A stretch of 64,000 nucleotides of DNA from Marthasterias glacialis (lineage: Eukaryota; Echinodermata; Asteroidea; Forcipulatida; Asteriidae). This document shows, in pieces, positions 11,201-25,390 of the stretch. The DNA lies in the NCBI GenBank assembly GCA_911728455.2, contig OU452229.1:14852076-14916075 (forward strand), read 5' to 3'. A program made the translations under genes and the position numbers. Below the pieces are notes generated by a model, which had not been told where the DNA came from, searched no databases, and worked only from the letters and a program-made list of their open reading frames with translations. Position 1 is the first letter of the stretch. Each line of letters opens with the position of its first letter.

Positions 11201-14200
11201 CCAATTGAAAAATCTTGTGTCTACAATAAAATAATAACAAAGTTGTCAAAACAACAATAAATTAGTCAGAAAAGGAAATACAAAAACCAGTGATGCCTGA
11301 ACAAGTCCAGTTTTGTTGGCTTGCCATTACATGGAGATTGTTGTTAACCTATATGTAGGAACTAAAAAGTATCAAGTCCTTTAGCTCATCTTAAGAATCA
11401 GATATAATTGTATTCACTTTTGGATGTTTGGACAGCTATATCAGTAGTATACAATTTAACATAAAGGCAAAAATGTTTTGTTCATCATCCGCTTGATGTA
11501 GTAAATCTTAACAAGCTGGTTACTTATAAAGAAGAACATTTACAAATACATGGAATTCATCATGAAATGTCCGAGATATATATTTTTTTTCCCTCTGTGA
11601 TGACTATTTGGGGGAAAAAAACTAAAGCTTTGTGTTATTTTCAAATTTCGAATCCGCGCCACTCAGAAGACCCACCAACAAGATCAATGTCTTGAACATT
11701 TTTCATGGCAATGTTTGTTTAATGTCGTGTCTCTGATCAGGTTTGTATACCTGAAGTGATGCCCCACAAATTCGTAACAAACAACCGCAGATGTAGATAA
11801 ATAATTGGGGAAATGTAGACCAACGGCGCCATGCTGACTTTTCTGTATCTTATACCGGATATAGCAGAGTTGATATTTCCTCCTCATCTATTGAAACAAA
11901 TTGGAAAATAAATTTGATCTTAAACGACCAAAATGGCGATCGGAGTTCTAAACTCAACCACGAATGGTTTGAAGGCCACGTGCTTATAATGTATACGAGG
12001 GGCGGAGTTACCGGGACTTGAGGAACGTAACTGTTCTTGACTTGGATTTGAATATGTTTACTCTTGACCGTGCAGTGAAATGGAAAAATAACAAAAATTT
12101 AATCCCAAACGAGTTCTTTCCCGGAATGAAATGGGATCCTTTCTTGTGACTTAGATTTTTTTTTTTTTTTTTTTTTTGCTTTGAAACAAAAAGCGGTTTC
12201 AATTTATTCACAGAGGGTGGTACTTAATACAATACCTTCGAGATAACTTCACCATCATAAATAATGTAAAATGCTTTATTGAACGCATTTGAAAAGACAG
12301 GAACTACATTCGATGTTAGAAAAAAAAATCTACTTTTCTCTGAAAGTCTTGTTCGTGCATTCAATCATTACTTTGGATGTACAATGGTGTCAAAAATGAA
12401 ATAAACGTTTGCTGAGAATATTCAAAGTGTTTTGACACGAGGTTTTAAACTGCAAAATAAAACCACTGAACAATGCAGTGAAGAATACATGTGAAGAGAT
12501 TGAAAGAAACAACAAGCCACGAGGCAAAGTTTTGGGGTTAGTTTGGGATATTGTCTAAGTTTTGACCACATTGAAACCCAACTCAACTCTATAATTATTG
12601 TTTTAAGACGAGTCCTTTTTTTTTTTGTCTTGGGAGGTGACTCTCTTCTGACATAAAACAAACAACAAATTCTGTGATTTGTAAAGAAAGTTTGAACTTA
12701 AGAAAAGAAGAATGGTAATTTATGAAATAGAGTTTGTTGTTGTACCATCAATAATACATTAAAATAAGAAATAATATCTCAACGCGAAACTCTATTACTG
12801 AGCGAAAGAATGTATGTATATACATCTTGCAGTCATCAACACAAGACAAATAAACAGTTACCCAAAACGGTTTTAGCAATTGGAACAAGCCGGACAAGTG
12901 ACACCAAAAGCCACGCGTTACTTAACCCCGTAAACAATCAAAACGATACCCATCTTTTTATAACTTCAAGGCTCGTTTGGTGTGCTAGATTTGTTTTGAA
13001 GAGTTGCAGGGGGAAAAAGATAGTAAATAATACAGATATTTGTATACCATGCTCGGTTTACTTAACTTGAGAAAGCTTGTCAGTCAATGAGCCGAGACTA
13101 CGGCTATTCAGATTTACATTACCGCCAATAGCACTGAGGTGTGAGCTTCCGGGGTTATCAATTGATAATCCTTCAAATTAAAACAAAATAGAGATAGAAT
13201 GTTTGACTGTCGATGATATAGAGCGTGGATAGGACGAAGATAGGGGCGAGCCGGTATTCAGCATCATCACTGGGCCCGGGGATTCATTCCTTCGGGCTGG
13301 TGGTTGACTGACGATGATTGTCATGTTTGCGCCCTAAATAAACGTGACTTGATGGCTGATCCAATGATCATCACACGGTCGTGGTGAGTTATAGTTCCTA
13401 CGGTGTCTATTTACTCTTACATTTCCAGGTGATACTTCGCAGTTCATCAGAGGATAAGGAAGGGAGATAGAAATGAGAGAGAAAGCCATCAGGCTGCGAA
13501 TCCAAGAAAAAGAGATTGATCCACGTCTCAAGAGATTGTAGGGGGAAACACTCTCATTTATAGCGTCAAGTCAAACACCTACTTACACAAAAATACTCGC
13601 GTAAGCTACCAATTAACATGGACAAGAACCTCAGAAGCGTCGACAACTATTGATATCGGCACGGTACAATAGTGTCGAACATTTCCATACTCAAGCGGTG
13701 TATAAGTGGCTTGCAATGTTGTTTTAAATACTTTTCAAATTACAATTTCCTGGTAGTCCCCTGGGACTTGATTACTCAATGGTACATAATTGAATTTAAA
13801 AATAGATTTGATTGTAAGTTCACAATAGACTTAAGAACCCCTTCATGTTCGGTCTCTTACCCAAGATGAGACGACGAATTTGAACGTCTTAGGGGGCTTG
13901 CCGTTTTAGCTCTCATGCTTTTCTTCCTTACGGTTGAAAGGGTAAAATATGTTCAAAGTGCCAAACACAAAGTTCAAATGGATACCGCTAGCAATGCAAC
14001 GGTCATTGTGGCTACTCACGTAATGCGTTGGCTGATACTTCATTATTTAACGTTGTCCTCCGTGGTTAAGAGCCGCCAGAACACTGTTCGTAACCAACTC
14101 ATTTTGAAACCTGCCTTTGGCGGTCTTTTTGATGACAGGAACATTAAATTATTGTTGAAATGAATAAATGATTCCATAACAAGTAGCTTTGCTGAGGAGA

Positions 14201-16279
14201 AAAAAAAAACCAATGGACCACCAGTCACGACATTGTAAACTGTGTGTCATTTCGCTGGTAGGGCCAGTTCAAATTCACTTTAAATTTCCATCTCTCACGT
14301 TCAACAAAATCAGCGGGAAGGGAAAATGTATTATTTTGTTTTATTAATTCCACTTCTTCACATCCAAAGTGAGTTGAGGGGGCTGAAGTCCAATGCAAGG
14401 CACTAAACCGTAGAAGAGGACACAACAGACAGGAAAACTGCAAAATATTAAATATAAGTCGGCTGTTTAATGGCCTCTGGTTTGTGTCTAGAAGGAGCGA
14501 TGAATCTAGTCAGCAGACTACAGGACTGTGCCAGTGGATGAGATGAGAAAGTTGTCTGAAAAAAATGAATTCGTTAATTCGTTCATCCATATAACGGTGA
14601 TGACTTGATGAGTCTATACCGGCATTCACTGTCAACAAAACTGAAATACAAAACACACTCAAAGACTCATCTTGCTATCGTAAGTCGGCCTTTATTTATG
14701 TTATAGACAATTTTTCTTGATTTTAAATGATGCCTTGCATTTCTTTTCCTACAAATCAAACTCGCAGACTGGGAGCAGACTGTAGATATCATACAATGTC
14801 TTGCACCACGTGACTACCTCTGGTTTCAAAGTCCATTACAGTTCACGATAAGAGACAATATTTCCTGACCAGATCGTGGCTGATGATGACCATCCGTCTT
14901 TTTTAAGTGATGTCAAGTGATCACACATCCACGTCCAGAAACTAATTATATCCATACAATCCGGTATCCCATCGTGTTTTGCCTTTTGGCCCATGCCAAA
15001 CATGGCAATTTGCGGTCGACCAGCTCTAGGCTATCTCAAAAAAAGAACAAACAACAAAATCATTCATATTCCAAATCATTTTGCCTGGACACGGTAACAC
15101 TGCTAGATAAATGTGCTACTGAAGTGTTAGTTTTTGCATGTTTTGCAATTTGTTGCCTCTGGGACGTCTCGATGATGTGGCAAAGCAATGGGGGGGGGGG
15201 GCAACTCAACATGTGTATTATTTCTTGATTTCGAAGTACCCGAGTACAATTGAAACTAAAAAAAGATGTAAGATTTGTTATTGTATTAAAGGTACGATTG
15301 TCAGTGGTCGGCGATTTTTATTTATTTATTTATTTTTCAATCAATGTTTTCCTATGCAAACTATAGGCCTAGACACAAGCAGAGTTTATCATTATAAATA
15401 ATTCCGCCCGAAACACACCAATGTGCGAGAAATTCGTACTTCGAGAACAAAATGAAAGTGCGCAAAAGCCTTGTTGTTCGGTGTTGAATCGAAAGCCTGT
15501 CCACGACCTAATGTAATGACATTTCACAGGTTGGTTGTCCAGTGTGTTTATTGAAACCTAATGGATTCGATTTTTTAATGGCGTGTGGCGTGTCGTGTCC
15601 GTGGGCAAACCTTAAGTTCTGGTGACAAAGTCATCATGATGTGGAGTTCGAATCCCACCATAACACTTTGTGTTCTTGAGAAGAAATAACATACTTGACA
15701 CTACAATCTCTACAAACGGGTGCCTATGAAGGGCAGAGATGATTCTTGTATACCGTAGCAGATGTTGCATTCCCCCATGGGATCTGAGATGGTTCTGGCC
15801 CAATGACCGGAGATATATGTTCATGCGCCATGATTACTATTATTACTATTATTATTATTATTATAAATACCTAGTGTATTGACCCTTTGTTGTAAACTGG
15901 TTGTTTCAGACACTGTGGCTGCAAACTTTTTATTTATTTATTTTATTTTACTTATTTATTTTATTTTACTTATTTATTTTAAATCTGGAATTAACAAACA
16001 ATGATAATTACAGTTACAAACTATAAACATCACGTACACTCTAAAATTATGGGAGAATTGTTTTTGACAGCTGACCTGTAGCCTGTTACATGAGATCGAT
16101 GAATTACAACTGAGACTTGAAAAAAAAAATAAGGCAAGCTAAAAATATTCAAGAAAATGGGTACAAGAGCAACTTGTTTGACTGAAAGACTGGCAGCGCA
16201 TATTTATTTTCGACTTACGGATCTAAGTGGTTTAACCTAGAAACCGTAAATGCTCGTATAGTCCCGTTGCAATTTTCTT
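8233..16279. other. Long non-coding interval with simple repeats
   Basis: No gene is supported. Contents seen: a dispersed-element copy at 8290-8336, TTTA repeats at 8371-8395, a two-copy 60-bp tandem (GGGACAGGGTT type) at about 10333-10446, a T-run at 12154-12178, a G-run at 15191-15200, a B-box-like GTTCGAATCCC at 15647-15657 (SINE remnant), ATT repeats at 15836-15863 and TTTA/TTTTA repeats at 15929-15979. The ORF at 9155-8901 (minus) is unrecognised. Confidence 0.5.
15600..15835. repeat. Degenerate SINE-like fragment
   Basis: A single B-box-like GTTCGAATCCC on the plus strand at 15647 lies in otherwise unique sequence. The downstream ATGACCGGAGAT at 15803-15814 recurs at 6378-6389. No matching A-box was seen. 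Confidence 0.35.
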
Positions 16280-16285
16280 TTTATT
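16280..16285 (-). terminator. Poly(A) signal AATAAA for the exon at 16348-16513
   Basis: AATAAA on the minus strand, 63-68 nt downstream of the TAG at 16348-16350. The spacing fits a short 3' UTR. Confidence 0.4.
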
Positions 16286-16347
16286 GGCGGTAATAGATAA
16301 GTCGACCAGTATATAAAATGGTTATGTCCTAAATCGCGGGAGCATGC

Positions 16348-16513
16348 CTAATCAAGTTCGTTGTCTGTATTAACATCATTGAGATCTCTCCCCATGTTGA
16401 CTTTTCTAGGAGTTAAGACAAAATCCTGCTTTGGCTCATCAACTGCTTTGGGTTGCAATTCCTTACACTTTTTTAGCAATGCTCTTTCACGAAACGAAAA
16501 CTTCTCTAGAGAT
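16348..16513 (-). CDS. Orphan 3'-terminal coding exon, protein not recognised
   Basis: On the minus strand an acceptor-like TTACAAG at 16518-16514 is followed by 166 nt of open frame ending in TAG at 16350-16348. The frame starts with one base completing a split codon. It reads SLEKFSFRERALLKKCKEL, then an acidic and basic tail ending NDVNTDNELD. The composition is charged and non-repetitive, unlike the surrounding chance ORFs. An AATAAA signal lies at 16285-16280, about 65 nt past the stop, as expected for a last exon. I could not find the upstream exon in 16.5-20 kb and do not recognise the family. It could be the end of a gene whose other exons lie further right, or a stranded fragment. 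Confidence 0.45.
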
Positions 16514-17279
16514 CTTGTAATATAATTACGAAAACACAGGGTTCATGTCTTTCCCGTATAGTGTTTCAGTAACTGAATGTGTTGAAATAATAAACAATAA
16601 ATCCGTGTAAAGATGTCTGTTTTCCCCCTCGTCAAATGATTTTGTACAGAAGTTATTTACAAGAGGGTTGTTTTTTTTGTTATGGCCAAGTTGAGCAAGA
16701 AATTGCGGGACAGCGAGAAATGAAAACAGAAACAGTAAACGTGTTTCAAAGGGGGTTGACTGAGGGAAGTCCGATCATACAGTCTAAATGAAAACTCTGG
16801 TCACGGCTTAGAGTGTTTTTGCTGAGTGATAGACAGGCACTTAGAACAGCAGCCCACTGGTGTTCAGTGTTGTAATCGGTCCCCCGTGTTGAGTGAAACA
16901 CTATAAACCAGTCTGGCCCCGGAGTTCAGACGGCGCATCTGCCGGACCCCCCTCCCCTCCCTCGATGACGACGACCATGCAGATCAGGGGGGTTAGGGTG
17001 TTTGTTCACGATTTGAGGGGGGTAATTTGACTGTCTGTCCTGTTGATATAATCCTCGGTCGTTAAGGGACATATCTCTCTCATTACAATACTGAAACCCA
17101 GCTTCCTGGAGGTATGTTAAGAGATATGAAAATGAAGTATCAAGCTCATAGGCAATGACTACACGAGGCCCCCCTTCCTCCGGTCTGTTATTATTATTAA
17201 TTTTAATTTCTAGTTATGACACCAAGGATGCCCCTGAAGCAAGTTAATCATTCGAGCTGGTACGCCTTGAGGAAACCTC
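16514..17279. other. No gene seen
   Basis: Includes a GC-richer patch at 16915-17000 with CCCCCC and GACGACGACC runs. I found no upstream exon for the 16348-16513 exon here. Confidence 0.4.
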
Positions 17280-17500
17280 TAAACAAGAGCGATTGCCATA
17301 AACCAGAATTGCCGGGGTAAGCCCACAGGCCTACTCCTCTGTGATAAGTGTTCGTTTTACGTGCACTACCCATCCCAGTATATGGGACCTACGGCTTAAC
17401 AACTCATCCGTAAGACAGAGCAGTTATGGCTATTAGAGAGTCTTGCTCAAGGACACAAAATCTTGACCGGTCTGTAGTAACATCGTTCTCCTGTTATGCA
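17280..17500. repeat. Dispersed SINE-like repeat
   Basis: Contains GTGCACTACCCATCCCAGTA, TATGGGACCTACGG, AAGACAGAGCAGTTATGGC and GTCTTGCTCAAGGACACAA followed by TTGACCGG. I recognise this layout as a high-copy repeat family of marine deuterostomes, in which the last block is usually followed by a tRNA-like B-box. The B-box is degraded here (17500-17515). Confidence 0.5.
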
Positions 17501-19559
17501 AGTTGCGAACTCAAACCTAAAGTATTTCCACGGAATATGTGAGCTACAAACTTATAACGAAGAACATGGTTTCTTTGTTTTCTTTTTATCTGAAACGCAA
17601 ATAAGTGGAATATTATTTTGTGCATTCACCCCGAACATCTAATCTGGAAATGTTTCTGCCTTGTGGGAATCAAAATATTTCTGAAGTGGAATCATTTCAT
17701 ACAAACTTCATTCTCTATTGTACTGCCCGTGTGCTTCGGCGGCCAGGAAAACAATTTTTCCACAATGGACTTAAATGGAATTCATTCGTTAATGAAACCT
17801 TTCCACAAGGAGCATCTTGAAATTTAAAGATGTCTTGGCGTTTAGGGCAGAAAACTTTAATAGAATTCCACGATCAAATGAGTTTTGAGAAAGACTACTA
17901 ATGAAAAAAATGTACATCTTCAAAAACCAGAAACCAGGAAAAACAAAACTAGTCTTGTTTGAAGCTTGTTTATTTTGCGTTTTTCGCATTGTCTATGCGT
18001 ACACATGCAGTTGAGATTCGATCAATTATGCATGACATGAACAACTATAAATGGCTGTTCCGTAAGAAAATGTTGGGTCCCGACAAATATCTTACTTTTT
18101 AATTTTTTATTAACTCTCTACCCGCTACCATTATGTAAGGATTTTATTCGTTTAATGTAATCGTCTGCCTGATAAATAGCTTTAGGCCTTTAACATTTAA
18201 CTCAAGTATTGTTTTGTTTTGTGGGTTGGTTTTTGCCCCTCCCTTTTATCACCATCAAGTCTGCTAACATCGAAGGGTTGATCTCACAGACAGTACGTGA
18301 ACCACCAAAATGTTTGTATTTTTCTTTTATAAACGACCGGTCTTTGTTTCATGCTACGCTGATACCTTTTTGGGAGCAATCTATAGGAAGTTGATAACCT
18401 TACAATTGATAAAAAAATGTCTAGCCTGGTTATCAGTGCGACCGGCCACCCAGTAAAATCTGAACTGTCATGACGTCAGACTTTTCCCCCATGATAGTGG
18501 GTTGTTCTTTGGGGAACGGTCATCTCTTTCTTAAACCCAGTCTGGTGGCACACTAATCTAATCCACCGGCGATTAGTTCCAGTCACGATGATTAAGTTAA
18601 AGTTGCCGCCGAAGGAAGCCATAAAGTTGCCCATCTTGTGTGGGACTTGCGAATCATGACCATATGGATAGAATTTCTTAATTAGATTACTATAATCATC
18701 CCAGGAGTGTTAAGATGTGAGCTGTGATCTCGTAATTATGGAATCTCATTTACGTTTTAATGAACATCGACAGGTTTAGCCTTTGATAAGAGTGTTTGTA
18801 ATTACTCTTAAATACGATTTATTATTTAGATCGTCGAAACCTAAGGTGGCATTCAAGTACTACCACTTATATAGGCCAATAGCGTATATCATAATATATA
18901 TATATACATATGTGATATTAACTTAGTAGTATAAAGAATCAAGAGGCATACAAAGAATATTTGATCGCGAACAGAAATTGAAATTTCAGGTTAATCTATT
19001 GATTGCTCTCTGAAAATACTAAAAAATAAGTTTGAACCTCAGAAATGAAATAGTTAAGGCGCAGGATCAACTCAAATGAATCCGTTTTCTACACAAATAC
19101 TCTTCTGACAAAGTATTCAGTCTGCTCTTGTGTATTGTTATGTGTAATGAAATACTGCGATGAATTCAGCATGATGAATACCAATTTCCTTGCGGGGTAT
19201 TAACACTGGAACTGTCAGTTGCGATAATGTCAGGTCCGGAAAAAAACACAGCTGTATCATAAGACCAAACAAAACAAAACTACAACCGCAACAACCACAA
19301 CAACATCACCAACAAAACACCATCTGCAGCTTTTTAAGGTACAACCACTTATCATTGATGGTTGTTTATGTTGTTGTTTTTTTCTCTATGTCTCGAAAAA
19401 GTTGATAACTTCCAGTGGGTAGTTATTAAACATTTAACCAGTTTTTGTCACCAATTTATCGAGTAATGTATTCAAGAGTCATAATAGTTAACTTAATTGT
19501 GACAACTGACATTAGTAAAACGACAGTGTTAGAGAGATTCATATAAATCTACAGTCGTT
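17501..19559. other. No gene supported
   Basis: A perfect CRE-type palindrome TGACGTCA occurs at 18471-18478. A minus frame at about 18665-18485 is open for some 57 codons (KMGNFMASFGGNFNLI) but I cannot assign it. TA repeats lie at 18895-18905. Confidence 0.4.
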
Positions 19560-20060
19560 AAACCGTCTCGTATAAAATGAGACAGCTGCCGTGGCGCGCC
19601 GGTCATCCCTGCAGACACGCCTCATTAATAAAGAGTGATCCTATAAGAACAACGCATTATAGCCCAAGTTGACATATCCCCCAAATTTTTCAACATCAAT
19701 GGGACAGTTTTACGCTCGCGTAAGCGTAAGGCACATGTTTTAATTGCGTCACGCTGGCGTTTTGTTTTGAGTGGCCAGCATCAATGGTCGGACATGCCCT
19801 TGATGCGTAAACAAAAATACTTTTTTTGTTCACGCTGGGCGCGTTTGCGTCACAGTAAGGGCGGAAAACAGTGGTACGGGACGTCCCCATTCAGCCTCGT
19901 TCCCAGAGAAAATCGATCTCGCTGCGCCATATTTTCCCATCATGCCTTGCTCGCTCATAATGACGACAGGACGGTATCGACAGGGCGCGGTGCCCATGGT
20001 AACGAGGCCGATCCCCAGTGGATTTGTCTATACCACTGGATTACAAATCCGGAGCGTGAC
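19560..20060 (+). promoter_or_regulatory. Possible promoter / CpG-richer patch
   Basis: TATAAAA (19571-19577) sits inside a GTCTC...GAGAC inverted repeat, followed by a GC-rich stretch with GGCGCGCC. At 19930-19950 the sequence TTTTCCCATCATGCCTTGCT resembles the vertebrate ZNF143/SBS promoter motif. Local GC is clearly higher than the flanks. I could not confirm a first exon, and a repeat origin is possible. Confidence 0.25.
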
Positions 20061-23000
20061 AACTCAGGGTGGGTGTAGGGCTGTACAAAGGAGATCTGGC
20101 TGTTTTGACAGTGGACGACAGAGCGACTTAGGGTACGAAACCAACGGAAAAGTCGCAAAAGGTCAAAACATGGGAGAACAAAGAGACTAAGTAATCGATT
20201 CACTGGGTCAACGTGGGTGTGTGCGTATGTGTTTGGAAATTAATAAAAAACGTATAATTGTTTCGCATGGACCATCCATTAAACAATTTATTTACTTTTA
20301 AACAATTAGCTTTTAGCCCTTGAGTGAAAATAGACTCCGGTTTTGTGGTGGAGCAGACGCTTTGGCTCAGTCGTTTGAAAAAGCCAAAGATGTTGTGATC
20401 GAACGTTTTGTAATCTCATCATGAATCACAGATAATGTTGAAACGAATGTTTTAATTCCTTGTGTATATTATATTCCATGCGATGAATAGCTGACATTTT
20501 TTTTCATTGTTAAGTTATTGTATCAAGCGCGATGAAAATAAGGGATCTTGAAAAGAAAAAAACAGCAATAACAGTAGTAATAAAATAGTAATCGCTTGTC
20601 ATGCATTGTACTCGTTTAACTCTCACATCAGCTAGAAATTTACCCCGGAGTACGACCCATAAATGTTTCAGATCCGTTCCGGGCTCACCGCCCACTGTCG
20701 GCTCACACTTGGGATAGGGGCTTAATGTTTGTCATCAATACGGGTTATAACCCTGCTACAAATGGTCAAAACTGACCTGTATACTGAGGTCTAACTCAAT
20801 AAGACCCCTAACTTTCATCTGGAAATTCTTATCATGTAGGGGCCTACCCTTGTTCAGTTTGGAGATACGCCCTGCTAAAAGTAGCGGCGGGATGCTCAAA
20901 ACTGTCGATTATGCGTTAGTATTTCCTTTTCAATCAACTAAAACACACTAGAAATGGGACTCGTATTTAACTGTTTCTTATTTTTAATATCTGTTTGTAA
21001 TGTACTATTATTTTTTTCGGATTCATACCGTCTGGCTGTCCCTGTACTTTACCCACCAGACGACGTTGGGATTTACGTTTATACAAGGCATTATTAGTAA
21101 AAGTACGGCACCCATAGTCTGCATTGCTTTAGGGCATCCGTGAAAGAGATTAAAGTGGCTAATTGCGCCTCCAATACGAAGATGACACCAAATTAAAAAG
21201 ATATCCACCATTGTGTAATGGGATTCCCCTTCAATTCTATCAGACTAACTAACCCTTGCCTCCTCCGCATGAGGGAACGGTTAAACTCGACTAAACCACT
21301 TTAACCTCGCAGTTTAAACTGAAAAGACTAGGGCTGAACTGAAAAGGGCTTACAGAACAAAATTAGAACTGGGGCGTTATGCTGAGAATATTTTACTTTC
21401 ATTCAATTCGAAAAAAAAATAACAAACAAAAAATGACGAAAAAACAAATAGAAACTGAGCCAGAATAAGTGACTAACTATGTTTGTTTTTGTTTTTTGTT
21501 TTTTGTGGTTGTTTTTTTTTTTACATATTTTAATAATAATAAACCATGATTATGAGTTTTAAAAGTGTATTGCATCATTGGTGAAAAGCAAACCCATTTC
21601 CACCATCTGGTTAAATAAAACCACTTCATACAACCAAGCTGTGAAAATCGCATCAGATTCTGTGGGCACATTTTCGTGAAAACAACAGAAAATGTTCGCG
21701 TTTCATTTTTGGCATTTACTTGACTGCGGTGAATCGAAATGAGCGTTTGAGGGTCTTCAAAATGCTGTACTGTTTTTGACTTTTTTTTTAAAAAAAGATG
21801 TTCATCATGAAATTGTTTGCAATGTCTTAATATTGACTTGACACAGAACCTTTTATCAATAAGAGTGACTTAAGGACAAAATAGAGGGAAAAGAAGAGAA
21901 CTAAAATTACAAAAATATATATAAATGTATATAATATGAAAGTGTTTGTTGATATTATCACAATATATCTTAATGGAATTTATGTGTTTGTGCTGCAGAA
22001 ACGCCGCTAGCCAGATGGTACGGCCTCGCAGAAAATACCCGGACAGCCAATCAAACCCCAAATTTCGCTTCAGAGAACTGCTTAGAAGGTTTACAAGGAA
22101 CACCGACCACTGAGACCTGTGAGTATAGGTATCCCATATATAAACTGTTTCTTTACCCGGAGTAATGCCCATAAAAAATTATAGTTATAACTGGGTTAAT
22201 TTGGGCCATGAATAAAACAACATTAATTTAATGTTTACTTCATGTATCATGTTAAATTCACTTTTAAAAAAATAAATAGAATAACAAATAAATAGATACC
22301 GTGGTATCTGAGTTTAAAATACAAAGGTTATCATTCAACTAAATTAAGTTACCCGTACTGGTGTGCAAAATGTGTCTCACAACGTGACCTGTGATACACT
22401 AATTCATTCGGCTGTATAGCTTAAACTTTGGGGGGACAAAAACCTTTTTTCCTTTAAAATTGTTTTGTTATAAGTTGTCAACAAAAGAGGAAGCTAACGG
22501 GAAACGCCTGTAGAAACACCTGCACGTACTGCGCTGAAATGCACGCCATAAGTCTTGCGGGTATAGCAGTTTCATGTTTCATGCTTCGGTTAACTTACGC
22601 ATTTTGACGGCTTAATCTCAAGCTCTTTTTATCACTACTCTTTTGGATAGCACAGTCATTTGACAGTGTCGGTGGGGTCCAAGGAGCAGTCTTATGTTTA
22701 CGTCAGTTAGTCCAGATATCAAAAAAAGGAACATAAACCACGAGTAATGTGAATTTAAGAAGCTCGAGTTAGTTTCGTAAAATCAAGATCGCGGATAAAC
22801 TTTTAAAATGAGTCAGGTGAAAGGTTACAAGTGGCATTCAACATATCACGCACCTGTCTGCGAAGAAATCAAGTTCTTACATATGAATGTCATATGAACC
22901 CTCCACTCTTGCATATTTTGTATTTGATAAAAACCCTATTGTTATGATATTATGAATCAGTATCCGTGTCTTTATTCAGTGTATCTCATTAGAAGTTTAT

Positions 23001-25380
23001 TCGCAAAACGCAACTGAGGAAATTCATTTCATTTTCCCCCTTTCGAGTTTTCAGTATATACTATAATTATTGAGTTGCACGTTGCCCTGTCCCATTTACG
23101 TCACTTACGCATCCATGTATCTGGGCTAGCTGGCAATATTGTCTCGGCCAAATCGAATAAATTGTTCTGATGTTTAGATTTTGTTTTCTTTCTGTGTCAT
23201 TTTTGCAGGAGTATGGTAGCCGTCTTCTTCGATTCCCAACTGTTACATCTCCCGACACCTCGCCCCCAATGGAGCTGGTCCCATTTGCCATCAAGACAAC
23301 TTTGTATACGATCGGCCTAGTTCAGTCAGTCCCATTTTACTTTTAATTGATACGATAAGGGCTTATTTTTCTATATTAACTTCTTGATTACACCGTTCAC
23401 TCCCTCTTTATCTCTTTAAATATTGCGTTCATTATCATCATCAGGGGTCAAACAAATCTACCAACAACGGCTCATTTCGAAAAGAATATCTTTGTGTTTT
23501 TTGTGTGGAGTGATTGTCATTTCACTTAAAAGCTCAAAGTGTCAGAGGAGTTACCAACGCGGGGTTCTTTCGCCAGCCATCCAAGGCCATTACCGGTACC
23601 TCGTTGCGAAATAAACCATTTTTACAGACGCGAAATTCTTTCTCGGAAGCGGTGTAACAAAATAGTTAGATTTTTTTCTTCTTCTTTTGTGCAACACTTT
23701 CGTAAATTTCAGTTAATTATTACACCTTCTCAGCCTCTAAGAAGGAACTATCGTTCTCAGTCGAGTGTTTACGAGATTCTTGACTCCCAAATTCAATTCG
23801 GTGTTTTGTGCTTTCTCTGTAAATTATTCTCCTTTTTAGATCAAAACGTGTGTAAGACGCTTTCGTGTCATGAAAACTGGTTTTTTAAAAAAAAATGATT
23901 CGCCCCAATTCTTGTACTGTTTAACAAATATTTCTACATTTTTGTTTCCGCACGTAAGACGCATTAATTCAAACCGCTCAAAGGGCAGATTTAAAATCTA
24001 TAATTGTACAATTGATTCACTAAATTTAAGAACGCGCTTTTAAAAATGGGCATTTGGGCACTTTTTCATTACAATACACCATAACAAATACCTTTTTGCT
24101 GACTGCCTAAACATGTCTACATTTTTTTTTATCATCAATTTATTCAGATAAACGATTATTTAGGGAGGAGTTTATTTATGTTAGTATTTTTTCTTCGTTT
24201 TGTCTAGATTGTAAACATTAAACGGCCTTTGGGGTTAAACTTATCTATATTGATTTGGGGTGTGGTGACTATACGTTTGCGATATAAAAATGCTTTTATT
24301 CAGCGATTTATTCTCATAAACGGATAAACCCAAAACAGTGATTTTTATTAATACTTGTTTTGTGATGACGTCACTAGGTGATCATGGTTGAAGCGCTGCG
24401 CGACAGTGATGTCTCAAACGACGTTTTTAAAGAACCGCAATTCAATATTTTAATCAATAGTTCAAAGAAATAAATTTCCCCGAGTTTCAAACGAAACCAC
24501 AAACATGTCGCTGTAAGAAAATCAACAAGCAGGACAGCATTTTAAATTAATTAAAATAAGAATTTTTACAAGCACTTTAAATTGATTGTTCATTTTGCTT
24601 ATCACTGTTGCTGTAAAACAACTAAATGGATAAAAGAAACATAATCCCACAAAAACTAACTTACTAAACAAAATACATGTAAAAAAGGCTTAGAAATACA
24701 TTCATGCTTATGTCATATCTTTTGGCTTGTAAATAATTATAAAGATATATTTAAATCGTTAAATAACCATTACCTCCTGTAGATTAGCTAGAGTATGCAA
24801 TTTCAGCAAATATAATTTTATTTGTAAGCACTTATGAAACGGCAGAAAATTCTTCAGAAATGTTAGTTTGTAACTTTGGTGAATGGTTTCTCATTCTTCT
24901 TTGTAAAAGTAGGCTTTAATTATTACAATTTGCTTTTCATTAAACATCAAGTATAATAGGTCGAGACAATCAAACAATGTGTCAACTTATTTTGTGTTTC
25001 ATTAATAACAGTTTTCAAAACCGTATTCCTTAATTCTAAACCAGGATCGGAATTGAACTTTGTCAAAATTTACGTCAATCTGACTTAAGTTCAGGTAATA
25101 TGAACCGGAGAAAGAGTCAATTTGGCCGGGGTTCCGTGTTAGCTTGATCCGGTATCATGCTGACCCGGAAAGGGACTTGGCACTCCCTGGTATACGGACC
25201 CGGGTCAGTTCTGAAGATGCTGGCTTTAGAGTGAAGCGCATCACATCCCATTGGCTTTGATTATCTGTCACAATAAATTATCAAAAAAAATAAATAAAAA
25301 TTTTTTGCAACAGACTCAAGATTGTATGATAAAAGTTTTGCCAATAGTTAGTTTTTATCGTTTTTTTTTAAATTTTATTT
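20061..25380. other. No gene supported
   Basis: AT-rich, with scattered short ORFs. A CRE palindrome TGACGTCA lies at 24366-24373. A possible acceptor TTTTTGCAG at 23201-23209 precedes a short open frame that I could not assign. Confidence 0.4.
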
Positions 25381-25390
25381 GTGTTCCAAG

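Noticed and set aside
25160..25208. Inverted repeat CTGACCCGG...CCGGGTCAG as a regulatory hairpin
   Set aside because: Only 9 bp with a 31-bp spacer and no gene context. Likely chance or a repeat fragment.
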